From positions 4,572,620-4,636,619 of the forward strand of contig NC_087389.1 of assembly GCF_963675165.1 (NCBI RefSeq): DNA of 64,000 bases, in the 5' to 3' direction. Below the pieces are notes generated by a model. That model was given only the letters and a program-made list of their open reading frames with translations. It was not told where the DNA came from and did no database searches. The DNA comes from Halichondria panicea (Eukaryota; Porifera; Demospongiae; Suberitida; Halichondriidae). A program made the position numbers and the translations under genes. This document shows positions 60,500 through 64,000 of the stretch, in pieces; within the stretch, counting starts at the first letter, position 1; each line of letters begins with the position of its first letter.

Positions 60500-61016
60500 T
60501 TAACCCTTTAGATCGCTAGGAGCAGCAACAGACGGAGAGTAGTATTCGTCCTTTGCATTTCGACAGACGTACAGGCCATAATTTGTCAGGTGCACCAGGT
60601 GAGGTTTCTCTTGCACGCTGACTGTGTCTCGTATATGCAATTCTTCGACCAATAGCATCACTTGAGCAGAGAGAACATGCATACTCATCGTGATGCTTTC
60701 CATTGACGAATTCCTCGTAATACTCGAGCTAATGCTGCTGATCAAGATCTCCTTCAATTTGTAAATACTGATACCGGGTGAGGAATACATTCAACATCCA
60801 TTTTTTTAAGCCTTTCTTGATCTTCTGGGCGGCCATAGATTCAGAGACAAGGTCACAGAAGTCGAGGTCGGAAATATTTTCTTCTTGGGCAGAGTTTTGG
60901 AGGTTCAAAGTGCACGAGAGGGAGCTGAGTAGACTGACAGTGGCAAACTGGTTGTCCGTGTGTATGGTAATGGACAGACTCGGAGCTGCTTTTAGCAGAT
61001 GCATACAAAATGGTTG
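60500..61016 (-). CDS. Unrecognised minus-strand protein, C-terminal part
   Basis: Minus-strand coding from an acceptor (TTTCATCTCTCAG) at 61016. It reads QPFCMHLLKAAPSLSITIHT, then LNLQNSAQEENISDLDFCDL and GLKKWMLNVFLTR. A second block in the +1 frame reads SISSSITRNSSMESITMSMH, MLLVEELHIRDTVSVQ, HLTNYGLYVCRNAKDEYYSP and ends SDLKG-stop at 60500. The frames can be joined by a 37-nt intron-like segment (GTATCA to GATCAG) around 60735-60771; otherwise there is a frameshift. I do not recognise the family. There is no signal peptide or membrane helix in the visible part. The 5' exons are not identified. Confidence 0.45.
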
Positions 61017-61894
61017 CTGAGAGATGAAACAAAAAAATGATGCGAAACTTCGCCAGATGCAGGAGAAATCAGTTGGGGAGGGACAATCCTGACGATACTC
61101 GATATAGGTATGTGCAGAATTTTCTCTTATGTGCCAAATTCAATTTTTATTCGAGAATGGCTCCACACTTACGAAGTCGATTTTACCAGCCTAAGGAAGG
61201 GGTGCACACCGCTGGTAGGATACCCTCCCATATTCTGTGCAGCTGTTCAAAATGTTTCGATGTGTACGTTGACTCTCAAATGTCAAATTGGGGTCGAGTA
61301 AATCAATGGTTAACTCTATAGGTGCTGCATGCATGTAGACTGGACTGTCAAAGCATTATGAAACCACCCAACAAACTTTTAAGAATGGACACTCCGTTTA
61401 CTGACATGATAAACATATTTTGACAAAGAATTTCTCCTATTAACCCATTTGCATTATTATTGTAAGGCAGCTTAATTTCCACCTATTCATTCGGAGAAGA
61501 AAATTCCTTCTGCATTTAATACATGTACTCCAAAACAATTAGACTATCTATAGCTATCTAATGGAAATTTTCGCAGCTATATAAATATAATTATTATTGT
61601 TACTAATAATTATTTAAAGGAGGAGTAGTCTAGTATGCTATAAATAGGAGATGGAGAAAAGGATTAACACAGGTGGTATTTCTTCACAGATATTTGATAT
61701 GCATAGCAGCAGTTGCTATGTTGAGGTGGGTCATTAGTGCATTTGCACTTAGCCTGATTCAAGATTACATTACATTACATTATAAGTTTAAAGCTTCTAC
61801 ATGACTCCCACTCTACTATGCATGTCACACATCTAAAATTGTGTCTATAATCCTTTAGAAGTAAGTAGTAGAAGTAATATAGCTACTTGTAGAG
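61017..61894. other. Spacer upstream of MFS copy B
   Basis: No gene supported. From about 61690 on, the sequence repeats the upstream flank of copy A (51510-51730), marking the left edge of the second full duplication. Confidence 0.5.
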
Positions 61895-64000
61895 ATGAAG
61901 AAGAAGCTGGGAAATGAAATTTGGAGACTGAGGATAAACTGGACTTTCTCAGCATTTTTGATACCAGTGCTGTGGACTAGTACAGTCTTAGATCAAATGT
62001 CGTCAAATCACAGATTTGTGACTAATCCGAAACAGAAAGATCTTAATCAAACGGCGAACAGTACGCTGTTTCATACACGGCCTGGCTTCTTTTAGTTGCC
62101 GAATTGATTATTGGGCTTTACCTGGGATCATACTTGACCCTTAGTTATAGTTATTCTATAGACAGCAGTGTTGAGTATAGCCAGCTACAGCAAGAGAACA
62201 ACAAGACTACTCACAGTGAAAGAGAGAGCTCTAAGATGCGTGATTTACTGTTTGGAATAGAAGGAATAGGACGTGGAGTTGAATATTTCATTGGACCAGG
62301 TATAGTTATAAAGGAGCTAGCCTTACTAAATAAGTTAAGCTATTTTACTACGTAAATGCATCAGTCCTTGTGTACTTTTTCGTTCAATGTATATACAATT
62401 GTCCAAGACATATACATACACGTCATACATATACAAGTCATACATACATGTCATAGGGGCATATACTTGAAGCATTCACCAATTATACACCTATGCAGTA
62501 TCATAATAGGAGCATGGCTTACACTACATAATATTATTCACTTACAGGTATTGGCGTATTGATGTCTTATTTTTCTGTTGACCAATTTCGATCAGTTGGT
62601 TGGCTAAACGCAGCTCTGAGCTTGTGCACTCTTATTCCATTCATCTTTTTGTTTCGTGGAGAGAGAAGCTGCAAAGTTAAAAATTGTCAAGTGAACTGCA
62701 GTTTCAAACATACATGTCATTCCAACATGGCTATGAGCAAGCTATCCGTGCTTATAATATCCTTACACATAATTATACACAAACAGTGATTACAGTGCAT
62801 GGAAGGAACCATTTTATATAACGGACACTTTTGTAAAATTTTTTTGGCTGTTATTAGGTGGCCTTTTGAAGAGTTCTGATTATTTGGGACCCCCTACATA
62901 GGTCCTTATTTAAAGTTTGCTTTCTTCAGGGGTGGCCGCTATAAAAGAGGTTTCACTGTAAACACTTGTACTGCTAATCATGGCGTTAATAGCCATGCAG
63001 TAATCCATGGCTATTAGCCATAGGAAAACCTTAACAGTGACTTCAGCACATAATTTCAATGCACCTACTAGCATACCTGCTAGCCATTGGATGGGGAGTG
63101 TTCAATACATTATTGGCCCCAGTTCTAACTGACTCTTTTGGTTTTGACATAAACTTGACAGCTTACTTTATTCTGGCATTCACTATTCCAAGAGTCGTTG
63201 GATCTATTCTTTTGTAAGTATATACAATCAATTTTATGCATCAACTGTGCTGTAAATGTAGAGCCTTCATTGACAATTTTGATAATGATATTGTTAATCA
63301 TTCAGGATACTCCTTCAAAAAATTGGAGTAAGTGTTCAAGTGGTTGGCATTATTGGAATTTTGATTACCATTTGCGGCTATCTGGTAATGACAGACTGGC
63401 AAACTATACCATATGACCCCTGTACCGAGTACAGTCCCTACCACCATCCAGAACTGCTACAGAATGTCACAGCAATAAACTATACAAGTCGCTATTCAAC
63501 AGCTGCTACTAGCAGCAGTCTTCTATTGCAAAGCTCTATCAAATTCAATTTTGAAAATAACAGAACACAATCGTTGTCACTTCAATTGCCTATTCAAATG
63601 TTTGAACGTTGCATGCAAACTGCACATTGTGACTGTAACAGGGACAAATCAAAGTGCCTCACTTTTGACATTGCAGATGAAAACATTTTTACCATACAAA
63701 ACACTGTGCAAGACGAAATAAAGCAGCTCGAAGCATTCAACTGTTCCATCCACCCATACACAATATGTTTGAAGCGACCAATCAATTATTTAGAAACTCT
63801 AAATGTTGAAGCTCAAAGTGTGCAAGTCCTCACAAATAATCAGTTCAATACAGCAAGTAATGTTTGTATTGAGGCAATCATACCTCACCATCGTTGTCAT
63901 TGGATACCGATCACAATGTTGACAGGGAAGAAATGTGCAGATTGCCCACCTATCTGCAGAAGCACTCACCAAACACTAACTCTGACTCAGTTTGTTGTCG
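61895..64000 (+). pseudogene. MFS transporter copy B, broken near the N terminus; continues past window
   Basis: Nearly identical to copy A at exon 1 (61895), exon 3 (62548-62747), exon 4 (63047-63213) and exon 5 (63306 onward). A 229-bp deletion, matching copy A 51898-52126, removes the end of exon 1, intron 1 and 168 bp of exon 2. The join shifts frame and hits a stop at once (after NSTLFHTRPGFF). It also lacks the intron 2 MITE. Substitutions in the later exons are few and mostly conservative, so the break is recent. A shortened product from an internal Met cannot be excluded. Confidence 0.8.
62791..62960. mobile_element. MITE in copy B intron 3 (orthologous to 53525-53694)
   Basis: Same ends TACAGTG and TTTCACTGTA and the same position relative to exon 3 as in copy A, with small indels. 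Confidence 0.65.

Noticed and set aside
61037..61321. Plus-strand open frame of 94 codons
   Set aside because: No recognisable domain. It lies opposite the intron upstream of the minus-strand gene and has no start context or neighbours.

Overview
The window is animal nuclear DNA. Most genes are split into many short exons by compact GT-AG introns, with metazoan orthologues on both strands and many short inverted-repeat transposons between them. I read it as a sponge, probably a demosponge. The reasons are the compact introns, an intronless kinase/kelch fusion, a fibrinogen-related type II membrane protein of the kind expanded in sponges and cnidarians, and the palindromic MITEs. This is inference; no rRNA or mitochondrial gene is present to settle it.

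Layout. At 1-5821 (minus) lies most of nibrin (NBN: FHA plus two BRCT domains), whose 3' end leaves the window. Head to head with it, 348 bp away, is a complete 26-exon KDM5/JARID1 histone H3K4 demethylase gene (6170-19130, plus). Five of its introns each carry one copy of a box C/D snoRNA of the SNORD2/snR39b type, with a guide that fits the conserved 28S segment CCCGAAAGAUGG. Convergent to KDM5 is a small lysine-rich protein gene (SMKR1-like, 19466-19964, minus), then an NRF1/Erect-wing transcription factor (20354-23303, minus). Head to head with NRF1 is a 19-exon gene for a PEP-utilising/rifampicin-phosphotransferase-like enzyme (23611-42933, plus).

The fourth intron of that enzyme gene is 9.5 kb long. 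It holds an intronless polytopic membrane protein gene, an inverted broken copy of it, several detached tail fragments, and an intronless protein kinase/coiled-coil/kelch gene. After a transposon-rich gap come an intronless type II membrane protein with a C-terminal fibrinogen-related domain (46578-48128, minus) and a tandemly duplicated major-facilitator transporter locus. In that locus copy A starts at 51731, an extra last exon lies at 59600, an unrecognised minus-strand gene lies at 60500-61016, and a broken copy B starts at 61895 and runs off the end.

The first 42 kb are mostly conserved nuclear housekeeping functions: DNA break repair, chromatin, transcription, and rRNA modification through the intronic snoRNAs. 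The last 20 kb and the large intron are lineage-specific, with recent duplications, pseudogenes and non-autonomous DNA transposons. The observation I rate highest is the five-copy intronic snoRNA set in KDM5.
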